From assembly GCF_900105125.1 (NCBI RefSeq), contig NZ_LT629750.1:6537001-6601000 (forward strand): a stretch of DNA of 64,000 nt, read 5' to 3'. The notes below the pieces were generated by a model. That model saw only the letters and a program-made list of their open reading frames with translations, had not been told where the DNA came from and ran no database searches. Positions 34,896-44,434 of the stretch are shown here, in pieces (within the stretch, counting starts at the first letter, position 1; each line of letters begins with the position of its first letter). The DNA comes from Bradyrhizobium canariense. GTDB lineage: Bacteria > Pseudomonadota > Alphaproteobacteria > Rhizobiales > Xanthobacteraceae. The position numbers and the translations under genes were made by a program.

Positions 34896-35444
34896 TCAGA
34901 CTTTCGGCAGCCAATCGATGTCGTTGAAACCACGCTTGATGTAGCCACCATGCTCGGCGGATGAGCCCTCGTAGCCGAACTTCGGCCACACCTCTTCCTG
35001 GTTGTAGAGAGAGACAACAAGATCGGAGCGAACCTTCTTGAAGAAGTCGGTCTGCTCGATTCCCTGCAGCAACACGATCCGGTCGGTTTCCCAGGGGACC
35101 TGGGCGTAGGCAACCTGGTGCCGATCATGTGCGTCCTGATCGAGACGCCGAACGCCATCTTCAAGCATCGCCTTGACGGCCGGGTCCTTTGCCGCCTTGC
35201 CGTTCCATGGCTTGATCGCGGTGACGTAATAACTGTCGACCAGGAAGTCGTGCGGATAGATATCGCGCGCGACTTTCACCAGCGTCTTCAGCGTCGCAGG
35301 CGTCAGCGCGGTTGCGTCCTCGGCCCAGGCGTCCGTGATGCCCAGACCTGAGCTTGTCGCCACTGCGGCGACCGGTACCGCGCTCGCAGCGCCCTGAAGA
35401 AATACTCGGCGATTATATTTGCTTCGACGATCAACTTCTCTCAT
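34896..35444 (-). CDS. Tat-exported small subunit, gluconate 2-dehydrogenase subunit 3-like
   Basis: This 182-residue protein carries a twin-arginine signal (NRRVFLQG, residues 11-18, then a hydrophobic stretch ending AWA). The mature part (TLVKVARDIYPHDFL, YNQEEVWPKFGYEGSSAEHGGYIKRGFNDIDW) matches the gluconate 2-dehydrogenase gamma-subunit family. It would guide the GMC flavoprotein, encoded 34 bases downstream, through the Tat system and form part of the complex. A GGAGGAG ribosome site precedes 35444. Confidence 0.9.
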   Translation of the reverse strand: MREVDRRSKYNRRVFLQGAASAVPVAAVATSSGLGITDAWAEDATALTPATLKTLVKVARDIYPHDFLVDSYYVTAIKPWNGKAAKDPAVKAMLEDGVRRLDQDAHDRHQVAYAQVPWETDRIVLLQGIEQTDFFKKVRSDLVVSLYNQEEVWPKFGYEGSSAEHGGYIKRGFNDIDWLPKV

Positions 35445-35478
35445 GGCTCTCCTCCACTGATTGTTTTGTTGTTTGCGA

Positions 35479-35874
35479 TTAACCGAAGCGGCCGCCTTTC
35501 TGGATCACCTCGATTTTGTAACCGTCGGGATCGGCGACGAAGAAAAAGCGGGCCAGCGTCGCGCCGTCATGCTTGAAATCGCGCAGCGGTCCGGGGGACA
35601 GCTTTTCCTGTTCGAACCGGGCGTGCTCGGCGTCGACGTTGTCGACGACGACAGCGAGATGGCCGTACCCGTCGCCGAGCGAGTAGGGCTCCTTGCGATC
35701 GAAGTTGACCGTCAGTTCAACCTCGAACGGTGAAGACGGATGACGCAGATAGATCAGCGCGAAGTCCGGAAATTTGAGATGGTCGGCGACTTCGAGCCCG
35801 AAGGCCCGCGCGTAAAAGTCGAGCGACTTCGCTTCATCGAGAACGCGGATCATCGAGTGAACCGGTTTTGCCAT
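35479..35874 (-). CDS. VOC (glyoxalase-fold) family protein, lactoylglutathione lyase-like
   Basis: This 131-residue protein has the two beta-alpha-beta-beta-beta units of the vicinal oxygen chelate fold: HSMIRVLDEAKSLDFYARAFGLE, FEVELTVN, YGHLAVVVDNVDA and FVADPDGYKIEVIQ. Metal ligands expected for glyoxalase I (H6, E52, H74, E125 equivalents) are visible as H, E, H and E in these segments. It may detoxify 2-oxoaldehydes arising from the dehydrogenase product, or be a different VOC enzyme. It directly abuts the upstream cytochrome gene and precedes the Tat subunit by 34 bases. Confidence 0.87.
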   Translation of the reverse strand: MAKPVHSMIRVLDEAKSLDFYARAFGLEVADHLKFPDFALIYLRHPSSPFEVELTVNFDRKEPYSLGDGYGHLAVVVDNVDAEHARFEQEKLSPGPLRDFKHDGATLARFFFVADPDGYKIEVIQKGGRFG

Positions 35875-36276
35875 TCAGTTCAGCTCCTTGAGATAGGCGA
35901 TGACGGCCGTGCGGATCTCGGGTTTTGATTGCCGGTACGCCATGACGGCGCCCGGAACGACCTCCTGCGGATTGGTCAGCCAGACATCCAGTTTGGCCTC
36001 ATCCCAGACGAAATCGGCTTTCGCAAACCCGGCTGAATAGTGGAATCCGTCCGCTTTGCCGGCGTGCCGGCCGATGATCTTGAACAGCGGCGGACCCTGG
36101 CGGACCGGATCGGACAGATTGGTGGTGTGGCAGGTCGCGCATTGTGTTTTGAACAATGCCGCGCCATCCGACGGCTTCGCGGTGGGCAGCGGTATCTGCG
36201 CGCCAGCCATTTTCACGACCAGCACCGCGCTGCAACATCCCAGTCCGATTGCATGTACCGCGCGCCGCTTTGTCAT
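35875..36276 (-). CDS. Secreted mono-haem cytochrome c
   Basis: This 133-residue protein has a signal peptide (about residues 1-26), one haem motif CATCH, and a distal Met in PGAVMAYRQ. The layout resembles mitochondrial-type or SorB-like class I cytochromes. As first gene of the four-gene GMC operon, it is the likely electron acceptor of the dehydrogenase. The start is uncertain: ATG at 36276 is given, with ATG 36282 and GTG 36285 also in frame. It ends one base before the VOC start, so translation is coupled. Confidence 0.88.
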   Translation of the reverse strand: MTKRRAVHAIGLGCCSAVLVVKMAGAQIPLPTAKPSDGAALFKTQCATCHTTNLSDPVRQGPPLFKIIGRHAGKADGFHYSAGFAKADFVWDEAKLDVWLTNPQEVVPGAVMAYRQSKPEIRTAVIAYLKELN

Positions 36277-36426
36277 GTGCATCACCGTTGGCGTGCACGG
36301 ACTTTAGGTCGCTACGAACCGGCGGTGGTAGTAGCGGGCTGTTTCACGGCAGGACAAAACGCGGACATGTGTTCTGCCCGAGCGCGGATCAGGCAAGCCA
36401 GCTGTCCTAGTTCTGAGTTGTCCTGG

Positions 36427-36452
36427 AGCGATCCGGCAAGAACCGGATCGCT
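36427..36452. terminator. Strong stem-loop near the repeat copy 2
   Basis: AGCGATCCGG and CCGGATCGCT are perfect complements around the loop CAAGAA. It lies between the arfB stop and the start of the cytochrome c operon. No T-run follows on either strand, so it may be part of a repeat or a factor-assisted terminator. Confidence 0.45.
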
Positions 36453-36461
36453 TCATGATCT

Positions 36462-36564
36462 GGAGCATGATCCGGAAAAGTGGAAACCGGTTTTCGGAAA
36501 AGATCATGCTCAAACAAAAAGATAACGCTGGATCATGATTCAACTCAGTTGAATCATGATCTAG
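36462..36564. repeat. Dispersed repeat, copy 2 (about 103 bases, inverted relative to copy 1)
   Basis: Read on the minus strand it is almost the same as 26110-26211, including the palindrome TTCAACTGAGTTGAA and the GCATGATCCGGAAAAGTGG end. Its right edge supplies the TAG stop of arfB at 36561-36563. Confidence 0.9.
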
Positions 36565-36980
36565 TCGTCGAAGCCGCCGCGGCCGCGCCTCGCCTTGATG
36601 TCGCCGCGGTGCTTCTTGCCTTCCAGCCGGCGCTGCTTCGAGCCCAGCGTCGGCCGTGTGGCACGACGCGGCGTCGGCCGCACCATCGCCTCGCGCAGCA
36701 GTTCCAGCAGCCGGTCGATGGCGTCGGCGCGATTGCGTTCCTGGGTACGGAAGCGTTGCGCGTGGATCACGATCACGCCGTCCTTGGTCATGCGCTGGCC
36801 TGCGAGCCGGGCGAGCCGCGCCGCGGCATCGTCCGCCAGCGTGATCCGGCGGGTATCGAACCGCAACTGCGCCGCGGTCGCAAGCTTGTTGACGTTTTGT
36901 CCGCCCGGACCGGAGGCGCGCACGAAGCCGATCTCGATATCGTCTTCGTTGATCAGGAGATCGCGGGAAATCCGCAGCAT
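36561..36980 (-). CDS. arfB: Peptidyl-tRNA hydrolase ArfB (ribosome rescue)
   Basis: This 139-residue protein frees stalled ribosomes by hydrolysing peptidyl-tRNA. The catalytic GGQ is in RASGPGGQNVNKLAT (about residues 21-35), and the basic C-terminal tail (RRATRPTLGSKQRRLEGKKHRG) that enters the empty mRNA channel is present. There is no RF1/RF2-like codon-recognition domain, which separates it from release factors. The stop codon is formed by the edge of a dispersed repeat. Confidence 0.95.
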   Translation of the reverse strand: MLRISRDLLINEDDIEIGFVRASGPGGQNVNKLATAAQLRFDTRRITLADDAAARLARLAGQRMTKDGVIVIHAQRFRTQERNRADAIDRLLELLREAMVRPTPRRATRPTLGSKQRRLEGKKHRGDIKARRGRGGFDD

Positions 36981-37050
36981 GGCGTCACCGGAAGCCTCAA
37001 GGGTGACGCGTATGTAGCATGTTCTTCCGGAACCGCGCGTAGAGCACGGC

Positions 37051-38427
37051 TCAGTTTGCTGTGGGCGGCGGAGTGGCGGCCACGGGCTCAGCGGCGGCTT
37101 GCGGGGTGCGGCCGACGATCACGGTGAGCAAGCCCTGTCCCCACAGACGCTTGGCTGCGGCCTTCGCATCGTCGAGGGTCACGGCGTCGACGATGGCGTT
37201 GCGCTTTTCGATATAGTCGATGGGCAGCCGATCGAGCTGATATTGCAGCATCGCCGAGGCGAGCTTGGAAGAGGTGTCGAGCGCCAGCATCTGCGAGCCC
37301 TTAAGGTAGGACTTGGCTTCGTCCAATTCCTTCTGGGTCGGGCCTTCCTCGGCGATGCGGCGGACTTCCTTGTTGATGGCTTCGACCGTCTCGCCGGCGC
37401 GGTCGGAGCGTGTTCCGGTGTTTCCGACGAACAGCGCGGAGTGCTCCATCCATACCAGCGATTCATAGACCGAATAGGCAAGCCCGCGCTTCTCGCGCAC
37501 TTCGCGGTAAAGCCGTGACGACAGCCCGGCGCCGCCGAGAATATGATTGACGACGTAGGCAGCCATGAAATTCGGATCGTGGCGCTTGATGCCGGGTCCG
37601 CCGAACGTCACCACGGTCTGCGGCACGTCGAGCGGGATGAGCGCGCGCTGCGGCGGCTTGGCAACCTCGATATCGGGGACCGGCGTGAGGCTCGCCTTGG
37701 CCGGCAAGCTGCCGAACGTGTGGTCGAGCAATTTGCCGAGCGTGTCGGCGTCGACATCGCCGACGACGGCCACCTTCAGCGTATCTTTGGCCAGCACGCG
37801 GCGAACGTAGTCCTTCAGGTCGGCGACGTTGATTTTCGGCACGCTCTCCAGGCTGCCCTCGGATGGCCTTCCATAGGGGTGGTCACCAAAGGCCATTTCC
37901 AGGAATTTGCGGCCGGCCAGCGCCGATGGATTGCTGGTGTCGCTTTGCAGATTGGAAATGATCTGCGAGCGAATCCGTTCGACGTCGGCGTTGTCGAAAT
38001 GCGGCGACGTCAGTGACATCCGGAGCAAATCGAAGGCTTCGTCGCGGGTGTCCTTGAGCATGCGCAGCGAGCCGCGGAAATAATCCCGGCTCGCGCTGAA
38101 GCTCAGCTCGATGGCGCGGCGGTCGAGCCGCTCGTGAAAGGTCTTGGAATCCAGATCGCCGGAACCTTCATCGAGCAGGTCTGCGACCAGATTGCCGACG
38201 CCGGGTTTATCGGCCGGATCCTGGGCTGCGCCGCCGACGAAGGCGTATTCCATCGCGATCAGCGGCACGGTGGAGTCCTGCACGAACCAGGCCTCGATGC
38301 CGCCGGGTGAAACCAGATGCTGGATCTTGGCCGCTGCGTGCGATGGCGTTGACGTCAACGGCGCCATAGCGAGGCAGGCGCCAAGAATGAGCGCGGTGCG
38401 CCGAGTGCAAATCCAGGAATAGGTCAC
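37051..38427 (-). CDS. M16 family peptidase-like protein, non-catalytic partner
   Basis: This 458-residue protein has a signal-like N-terminus (about residues 5-30) and the two-domain M16 fold, with RGSLRMLKDTRDEAFDLLRM, FGDHPYGRPSEGSLE, AVVGDVDADTLGKLLDHTFG and YREVREKRGLAYSVY. The zinc motif HxxEH is missing at the expected place, where GVGNLVADLLDEG is found. It is therefore the non-catalytic half of an M16B pair. The GTG start at 38427 overlaps the stop of the catalytic partner by four bases. It acts in the periplasm or at the membrane. Confidence 0.9.
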   Translation of the reverse strand: MTYSWICTRRTALILGACLAMAPLTSTPSHAAAKIQHLVSPGGIEAWFVQDSTVPLIAMEYAFVGGAAQDPADKPGVGNLVADLLDEGSGDLDSKTFHERLDRRAIELSFSASRDYFRGSLRMLKDTRDEAFDLLRMSLTSPHFDNADVERIRSQIISNLQSDTSNPSALAGRKFLEMAFGDHPYGRPSEGSLESVPKINVADLKDYVRRVLAKDTLKVAVVGDVDADTLGKLLDHTFGSLPAKASLTPVPDIEVAKPPQRALIPLDVPQTVVTFGGPGIKRHDPNFMAAYVVNHILGGAGLSSRLYREVREKRGLAYSVYESLVWMEHSALFVGNTGTRSDRAGETVEAINKEVRRIAEEGPTQKELDEAKSYLKGSQMLALDTSSKLASAMLQYQLDRLPIDYIEKRNAIVDAVTLDDAKAAAKRLWGQGLLTVIVGRTPQAAAEPVAATPPPTAN

Positions 38428-39812
38428 GAGCGCTTCTCCTCGCGCTTCGGCGCGCTGTCCTTGATCAAGTAACCCGTCACCGATCGCTTCTTGTCGAGCC
38501 ACTTCTGCGCGGCCGCGCGCACCTGTTCGGCGGTGACGGCGCGAATGCGGTCGGGCCAGCTTCTGATGTCCTCGATGCTCAAGCCCGTCGTGAGCGCGGC
38601 ACCGTACCAGCGCGCCAGCGTCGCCTGATTGTCCTGGGCGTAAATCGCCGAGGCGATAAGTTGCGTCTTGACCCGCTCGAGATCTTCGGCGGGCACCGTG
38701 TTTTGTGCGACGTCCGATATCACGCGATCGATTACCTGCTCGATCTGCGGGAACTCGACGCCCGGTTTCGGCGAGGCCGAGATCATGAATTGCGTCGCGT
38801 CGAGTGAGGTACCCTGATATCCCGCGCTGGCGCTGACGGCGAGCGGCTGGTCGACCACCAGTGCGCGATAGAGATAGGAATTGCTGCCGCCGCCCATCAA
38901 TTGCGCGAGCACGTCGAGCGCAGGGCTTTCCCCGGCGGCGGCGGTTGTCGCGGACGGAACCAGGTAATAGCGCATCAGCTTGGGCTGTTCGACGCGGGCA
39001 TCGGCGAACGTCACGGTGCGCGGCGCGATCGGCGGCGGCTCCTGCGGACGAAGGCGCTGCGCCGGTATGTCGGGCTGTGCCGCGACTTCGCCGAATGTCC
39101 GTTCTGCCATCGGGCGGATGTCCTTGGCATCGACGTCACCGGCGATCACCAGCGTCGCATTGTTCGGCGCGTAAAAGCGCCTGTAGAACGCCAGGGCATC
39201 TTCGCGGTTGAGTTTCTCGATTTCCTGGTGCCAGCCGATCACCGGACGGCCATAGGGATGATTGAGATAGAGCGCCGCCATGACCTGCTCGATCAGTCGC
39301 GCCTCCGGATTGTTGGCGACCCGCATGTTGTATTCTTCGAGCACGACGTCGCGCTCTGGCAGCACGTTTTCATCCTTCAGGATCAGGCCGGTCATGCGAT
39401 CGGCCTCGAACTCCATCATCCGGCCGAGCTGGTCGCGGGGCACGCGCTGGAAATAACCGGTGTAATCGGTGGACGTGAAGGCGTTCTCATTGCCGCCGAC
39501 CCGCAGCACGGTCTGGGAGAATTCGCCGGCCGGATGCTTGCTGGTGCCCTTGAACATCAGATGTTCGAGGAAGTGCGCAAGACCTGACTTGCCGGGCGTC
39601 TCATCGGCGGAGCCGACCTTGTACCAGATCATCTGGGTGACGACCGGCGTGCGGTGATCGGGGATCACAACCACTTTCAGGCCGTTGCCGAGGGTAAACG
39701 TGGCGGGAGGATCCGAGGTGACCGTGGTCTGGGCGACAGCGCCCTGCGTGAAGAAAGCGAACGCTGATACCAGCGCAGCGACGACAGAAACGGCGTAACG
39801 GTGCGTGTGCAT
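38424..39812 (-). CDS. M16 family zinc peptidase, catalytic subunit
   Basis: This 462-residue protein has a signal peptide (about residues 1-27, ending AVAQ) and the inverted zinc motif HxxEH in LAHFLEHLMFKGT, with the third ligand Glu in VLEEYNMR. NHPYGRPVIGW and the C-terminal M16 half are also present. By family it degrades peptides in the periplasm together with its partner. The four-base overlap with the non-catalytic gene suggests equal production and a heterodimer. It is the first gene of the pair, 118 bases from the next upstream gene. Confidence 0.93.
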   Translation of the reverse strand: MHTHRYAVSVVAALVSAFAFFTQGAVAQTTVTSDPPATFTLGNGLKVVVIPDHRTPVVTQMIWYKVGSADETPGKSGLAHFLEHLMFKGTSKHPAGEFSQTVLRVGGNENAFTSTDYTGYFQRVPRDQLGRMMEFEADRMTGLILKDENVLPERDVVLEEYNMRVANNPEARLIEQVMAALYLNHPYGRPVIGWHQEIEKLNREDALAFYRRFYAPNNATLVIAGDVDAKDIRPMAERTFGEVAAQPDIPAQRLRPQEPPPIAPRTVTFADARVEQPKLMRYYLVPSATTAAAGESPALDVLAQLMGGGSNSYLYRALVVDQPLAVSASAGYQGTSLDATQFMISASPKPGVEFPQIEQVIDRVISDVAQNTVPAEDLERVKTQLIASAIYAQDNQATLARWYGAALTTGLSIEDIRSWPDRIRAVTAEQVRAAAQKWLDKKRSVTGYLIKDSAPKREEKRS

Positions 39813-39930
39813 TATGACCTGTCTGGAGGCCCGAACAGAAGCATTCGGGATAGAGCCGCGGCACTATACGCGGAGCGTGGGCCACCGGATGTCACGAAGT
39901 TGAGCGCAATGGGTCGGCTGCGAGAGGCGA

Positions 39931-40662
39931 TTATTCGCCATACTTGCCGGCGGCAGGATTATATTCCTTGTTAAGCGATTCCTTCGGACCGGTGCCGTAC
40001 GCAAAATTCGGCGACGGCGTCTGGTATCCGGTCGGAGGCTGGGTCAGGGAATCCCGGGTCGGCTCACCTTTGAACGGTGCGGTCTCGGTTGTATTGCCGT
40101 GGAACATGCCCATAAAGCCGCCGGTATAGCCGAGCTCGGACGGGTTGAGGACCGCGTGCATGCCCGGATCGCCGCCGGGCTGCAGGCTTTCCGAGTTGGC
40201 GGTGCTGCCGCCAGATCCGGCGGCCGTCCTGCCGACATTAAGTTCGCTTGGCGTCAGGATGCGGGAGGCTTCGACAGGATCCTTGTTTTCCTTCTTGCGC
40301 GCTGCGATGGCGGCCTTACGCCGGGCTTCGTCGGGATCTTTCGGCCAGTTCGGGACCTTGACCTCGGCCGTCGGGGCGGCCGGCGGCGGCAGATCAATCT
40401 TGGGGGGCACGACCAGCGGGGAACGTTCGCGATAATCGATGCCCCGGTTTTCCATGTTGGTGCCGCCGATTCCGGACATGATACCTTCGATGATCTTCTC
40501 TTCGAAGGTCTTGTCGTCATCTTCATCGGCGTCCTGGGCACGCGCGACGCCCACCGCCATCACCAGACCAATGCCCAAGGCGACCGCAGCGATACGCAGG
40601 ACGCGCACCGGCACGCTTGACGCATCCTGCACAAACCAATCGCTGGCTTTGGTGTCGCGCAT
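39931..40662 (-). CDS. Conserved secreted or membrane-anchored hypothetical protein
   Basis: I do not recognise this 243-residue protein as a named family. It has one hydrophobic segment (about residues 20-42, LRIAAVALGIGLVMAVGVARA), which is a signal peptide or anchor. An acidic stretch (DADEDDDKTFEEKIIEG), a Pro-rich section, a Lys/Arg/Ala helix (EARRKAAIAARKKENKD) and a Gly/Ser/Asn-rich tail follow. The composition suggests an unfolded envelope protein. It lies between lspA and the M16 pair on the same strand. The ATG at 40662 has an AGGAA site. Confidence 0.7.
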   Translation of the reverse strand: MRDTKASDWFVQDASSVPVRVLRIAAVALGIGLVMAVGVARAQDADEDDDKTFEEKIIEGIMSGIGGTNMENRGIDYRERSPLVVPPKIDLPPPAAPTAEVKVPNWPKDPDEARRKAAIAARKKENKDPVEASRILTPSELNVGRTAAGSGGSTANSESLQPGGDPGMHAVLNPSELGYTGGFMGMFHGNTTETAPFKGEPTRDSLTQPPTGYQTPSPNFAYGTGPKESLNKEYNPAAGKYGE

Positions 40663-40758
40663 CGCACTGTTCCTGTTCAAATTTTTCCGCGGGTCGCCAA
40701 CGGGCGCAGCTCCGCTCCGGTAAGCCATTCAAGCCCTGAGGGTCCGTATCAGCCGGGA

Positions 40759-41253
40759 TCAGGGCGCTTTTGCGGCGGGTACCCCCAGGAAGGAATCATA
40801 CAATAGGGCCGCTACCCCGGCAACAATCGCCACGTCGGCGAGGTTAAACACGTACCAATTGTAGGTATGGCCGCCGAGCTGGACATGGAACAGGGCGAAA
40901 TCGACCACGGCGCCGTAAACGAAGCGGTCGATGGCGTTGCCGATGGCGCCGCCAATGATCAGGCCGAGCGCCACGGTCGCGATCAGGGTACGTGACCGCG
41001 CCATCCAGATCGCCAGAACGATCACGGCCACGGCCTTGACGATCATCAGGGCGGTCTGCGCCAGCGGACTGTCGCTCTGGAACCAGCCGAAGCTGATCCC
41101 GACGTTCCAGGCCAGCACCAGATCGAAAAACGACGTCACCTCCACCGCGCCGCGGTGAGCGATGTCGAACACCCGCAGCAGCCACAGTTTCGACGCCTGA
41201 TCCAGGATCAGCACGGCGATGGCGGCAATGATGCCGGAGCGGGGAAAAGTCAA
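40759..41253 (-). CDS. lspA: Lipoprotein signal peptidase LspA
   Basis: This 164-residue inner-membrane aspartyl peptidase cleaves lipoprotein signal peptides. It has four membrane helices and both catalytic motifs, GNAIDR and FNLADVAI. The TTG start at 41253 overlaps the ileS stop (TTGA) and gives an N-terminus like other rhizobial LspA proteins. An ATG at 41277 inside ileS would add eight residues. The ribF-ileS-lspA order on one strand is widely conserved. Confidence 0.93.
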   Translation of the reverse strand: MTFPRSGIIAAIAVLILDQASKLWLLRVFDIAHRGAVEVTSFFDLVLAWNVGISFGWFQSDSPLAQTALMIVKAVAVIVLAIWMARSRTLIATVALGLIIGGAIGNAIDRFVYGAVVDFALFHVQLGGHTYNWYVFNLADVAIVAGVAALLYDSFLGVPAAKAP

Positions 41254-44249
41254 ACGGCTACCCCCAGCGCCTTCCATTCGCGCAGCGCCTGCGCGTCGCG
41301 CGGCGACACGTCGGGATATTCAGGATCTTCGCCGACAGTGGGCAGGATCTTCCACGACCGCGCGCATTTGGTGCCGACGGCTTTCTCCACCACCACGGCG
41401 ACGCCCGGCACGTCATTCAGCCGGAACGCATCGACCGGCGCATCCTCGTTGGTCGCCATCGCGTTCGAAGTGATGCAGACTTCCGCCAGATCGATATCGA
41501 ACAACGTCGCAAAGATCGTCTTGTCGGAAACGTAAAGCAGCGGCGAGGCTTCCAGCGACGAGCCGATGCGCTTGGCGGCGCGCTCCAGTTCCAGCGCTCC
41601 GGTGACGACACGGCGGACGTTGCGAATGATTTCCCATTTAGCGGCCAGCGTATCGTCGCGGAATTTTTCGAGGCCTTCGGGAAACAGCGTGAGATGCACC
41701 GAGGGCTCGGCCTCCGGCCTGTACATCCGCCACGCCTCCTCGGTCGTGAACGACAGCACCGGCGCCAGCCATTTCAGGATCGCATCGCAAATCATGTCGA
41801 TCGTGGTCAACGCGGCCTTGCGGGCCAGCGACGATGGCGGGTCGCAATACAGAGTGTCCTTGCGGATATCGAAATAGAACGCCGACAGCTCGGTGTTCAT
41901 GAACGCCGAAAGGCTCGCGATCACGGTTTTATAGTCGAACTCGGCGTAGGCTTGGCGCACGATCGCCGCCTGCTCGGCGAGCTGATGCAGCATCAGCCGC
42001 TCCAGTTCGGGCATGTCGGCATAGGCGATCGCATCGGCCGGCTTGAAGTGGTGCAGCGTGCCGAGCATCCAGCGGATCGAGTTGCGCAGCTTGCGATAGG
42101 TCTCGATGGTGTTTTTCAGGATTTCCGGACCGATGCGCTGGTCGTCGGCATAATCGGTCGCGCATACCCACAGTCGCAGGATATCAGCGCCCGAATCCTT
42201 CATCACCTTTTGCGGCTCGACGGTGTTGCCGAGCGACTTCGACATCTTGCGGCCGTTCTCGTCGAGCGTGAAGCCGTGCGTCAGCACCACGTCGTAGGGC
42301 GCGCGGCCGCGGGTGCCGCAGCTTTCTAACAGCGACGAATGGAACCAGCCGCGATGCTGGTCACTTCCTTCGAGATACATCACGGTATCCTGGCCGCCGT
42401 CGATCTTGCGCTTGATGCCGGCCAGGCCCGGAAAATGCACGGGGTCTTCCAGCACGAAGGCGTGGGTCGAACCGGAATCGAACCAGACGTCGCAGATGTC
42501 GTCGACCTTCTTCCATTCTTCATTGGCATGCGAGCCGAGGAAGCGTTCGCGCGCGCCGTCCATGTACCAGGCGTCGGCGCCTTCCTGCTCGCAGGCGTCC
42601 GCAATGCGTTTATTGACGGCGTCGTCCTGCAGGATTTCCGCGGAGCCGTCGCCTTTTTCGCGCACGAAGACCGCGATCGGCACGCCCCAGGCGCGCTGGC
42701 GCGAGATCACCCAGTCGGGACGGCCCGCGATCATGCCGGTGATGCGGTTCTGTCCCGCCGGTGGCACCCACTGGGTGACCGAGATGGCATGCAGCGCGCG
42801 GGCGCGAAGCGTGTCGCCGGGCTTTGCTTTGCCGTCATCGGCAATGTCCTTGTCCATGGCGATGAACCATTGCGGCGTGTTGCGGAAGATCACCGGTTTC
42901 TTCGAACGCCAGGAATGCGGGTATTGGTGCTTGAGACGGCCGCGCGCCAGCAGCATGCCGCGTTCGACCAGCGCCTTGATCACGGCCTCGTTGGCGTCGC
43001 CCTTTTCGCCCTTGTCGTTGATCACGCGTTTTCCCGTGAACCCCGGCGCCTGATCGGTCAGCGCGCCGTTCTCGTCGACGGTATAGGGAATGGTGGTGTT
43101 GATGCCGCGGGATTCCAGCTCGCGCGCATTCGCCGTCCAGACGTCGAAGTCCTCGCGGCCGTGGCCGGGCGCGGTGTGAACGAAGCCGGTGCCGGTGTCG
43201 TCGGTAACGTGGTCGCCGGGGAGCAGCGGAACCGTGAATTCGTAGCCGCCGCTGAGACCTTTCAACGGGTGCGCACATTCCACCGCATCAAGGGTGTCGG
43301 CCGGGATGTCGCGGACCTTCTCGTAGGCGGTGACGCGCGCTTGCTTGAATACGCTTTCCGCAAGCGCATCCGCGAGCAGCAGAAGATCGCCGGCTTTGGT
43401 CCAGTTATCAGCGGGCGCGTCCGTGACCTTGTAGAGCCCATAGGAGATTTTCGGCGAGAAACTGATGGCGCGATTGCCGGGTAATGTCCAAGGCGTAGTG
43501 GTCCAGATCACCACGGAAGCGCTGGCCAGCGCGCCATGCGCCGGTGAGGAAACCGGAAATTTCACCCACACCGTATCGGAGGTGTAGTCCTCATACTCGA
43601 CCTCGGCTTCGGCCAGCGCGGTTTTTTCCACCACACTCCACATCACGGGCTTGGAGCCGCGATAGAGCGTGCCGTTGGCCGCGAATTTCATCAGTTCGCG
43701 CGCGATCTGGGCTTCGGCGAAATAATCCATGGTGGCGTAGGGGTGATTCCAGTCACCGATGATGCCGAGCCGCTTGAATTCCTCGCGCTGCACGTTGAGC
43801 CAGTGCGTCGCATAGGCGCGACACTCGCGGCGGAACGCCACCATCGCCGCGGAGTCGCGGAAATCGGGCTTCTGCTTGCCTTTGGAGCGGTAGTTCTCCT
43901 CCTCGATCTTCCATTCGATCGGCAGGCCGTGGCAGTCCCAGCCCGGCACATAATTGGAGTCGAAGCCCAGCATTTGCTGGCTCTTGGTGACGACGTCCTT
44001 GAGGATCTTGTTCAGCGCATGCCCGATATGGATGTTGCCGTTGGCATAGGGCGGGCCATCATGCAGCACGAATTTGACCCGGCCGGCGGCGGACTTGCGC
44101 AGCTTCTCGTAGAGGCCGATCTCGTTCCAATGCTTGAGGATTTCCGGCTCGCGCTGGGGCAGGCCGGCGCGCATCGGGAATTCCGTCTGCGGCAGGAACA
44201 GGGTTTTGGAATAGTCGGCGGCTTCGGATTTTTGCAGCTTGTCGGACAT
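41250..44249 (-). CDS. ileS: Isoleucyl-tRNA synthetase
   Basis: This 999-residue class I synthetase charges tRNA-Ile in the cytoplasm. The ATP-binding motifs are HIGH in [11 protein letters not shown] and KMSKS in [20 protein letters not shown], the editing domain (about residues 200-420) and TTPWTLPGN are also present. The ATG at 44249 fits the family; the frame continues 18 codons upstream. It is preceded by ribF (185 bases) and followed by lspA with a four-base overlap. Confidence 0.98.
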   Translation of the reverse strand: MSDKLQKSEAADYSKTLFLPQTEFPMRAGLPQREPEILKHWNEIGLYEKLRKSAAGRVKFVLHDGPPYANGNIHIGHALNKILKDVVTKSQQMLGFDSNYVPGWDCHGLPIEWKIEEENYRSKGKQKPDFRDSAAMVAFRRECRAYATHWLNVQREEFKRLGIIGDWNHPYATMDYFAEAQIARELMKFAANGTLYRGSKPVMWSVVEKTALAEAEVEYEDYTSDTVWVKFPVSSPAHGALASASVVIWTTTPWTLPGNRAISFSPKISYGLYKVTDAPADNWTKAGDLLLLADALAESVFKQARVTAYEKVRDIPADTLDAVECAHPLKGLSGGYEFTVPLLPGDHVTDDTGTGFVHTAPGHGREDFDVWTANARELESRGINTTIPYTVDENGALTDQAPGFTGKRVINDKGEKGDANEAVIKALVERGMLLARGRLKHQYPHSWRSKKPVIFRNTPQWFIAMDKDIADDGKAKPGDTLRARALHAISVTQWVPPAGQNRITGMIAGRPDWVISRQRAWGVPIAVFVREKGDGSAEILQDDAVNKRIADACEQEGADAWYMDGARERFLGSHANEEWKKVDDICDVWFDSGSTHAFVLEDPVHFPGLAGIKRKIDGGQDTVMYLEGSDQHRGWFHSSLLESCGTRGRAPYDVVLTHGFTLDENGRKMSKSLGNTVEPQKVMKDSGADILRLWVCATDYADDQRIGPEILKNTIETYRKLRNSIRWMLGTLHHFKPADAIAYADMPELERLMLHQLAEQAAIVRQAYAEFDYKTVIASLSAFMNTELSAFYFDIRKDTLYCDPPSSLARKAALTTIDMICDAILKWLAPVLSFTTEEAWRMYRPEAEPSVHLTLFPEGLEKFRDDTLAAKWEIIRNVRRVVTGALELERAAKRIGSSLEASPLLYVSDKTIFATLFDIDLAEVCITSNAMATNEDAPVDAFRLNDVPGVAVVVEKAVGTKCARSWKILPTVGEDPEYPDVSPRDAQALREWKALGVAV

Positions 44250-44434
44250 GAATGCTCTGGTTTGGCTCGAAGGGCGCTGAAACGCGACTGATCGCGGATG
44301 CATGAAGCAGGTCCCGGTTTTCCGCCGAGCCGAAGCTCAGGCAGAAGCCGGGCCGCTAATGCTTATGGTGCGCCGCGCAAACATGGGGCTTTCCATAGCA
44401 GCCAGCCGCCGGATCGCAAAGCCCTGCCGGCGCC

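Noticed and set aside
34862..35164. N-terminal extension of the GMC flavoprotein
   Set aside because: The extra 101 codons overlap the Tat subunit gene in another frame and have no family similarity; the ATG at 34861 has a ribosome site.
42339..43484. A 381-codon plus-strand frame
   Set aside because: It is antisense to ileS; GC-rich coding DNA commonly leaves long open frames on the opposite strand.
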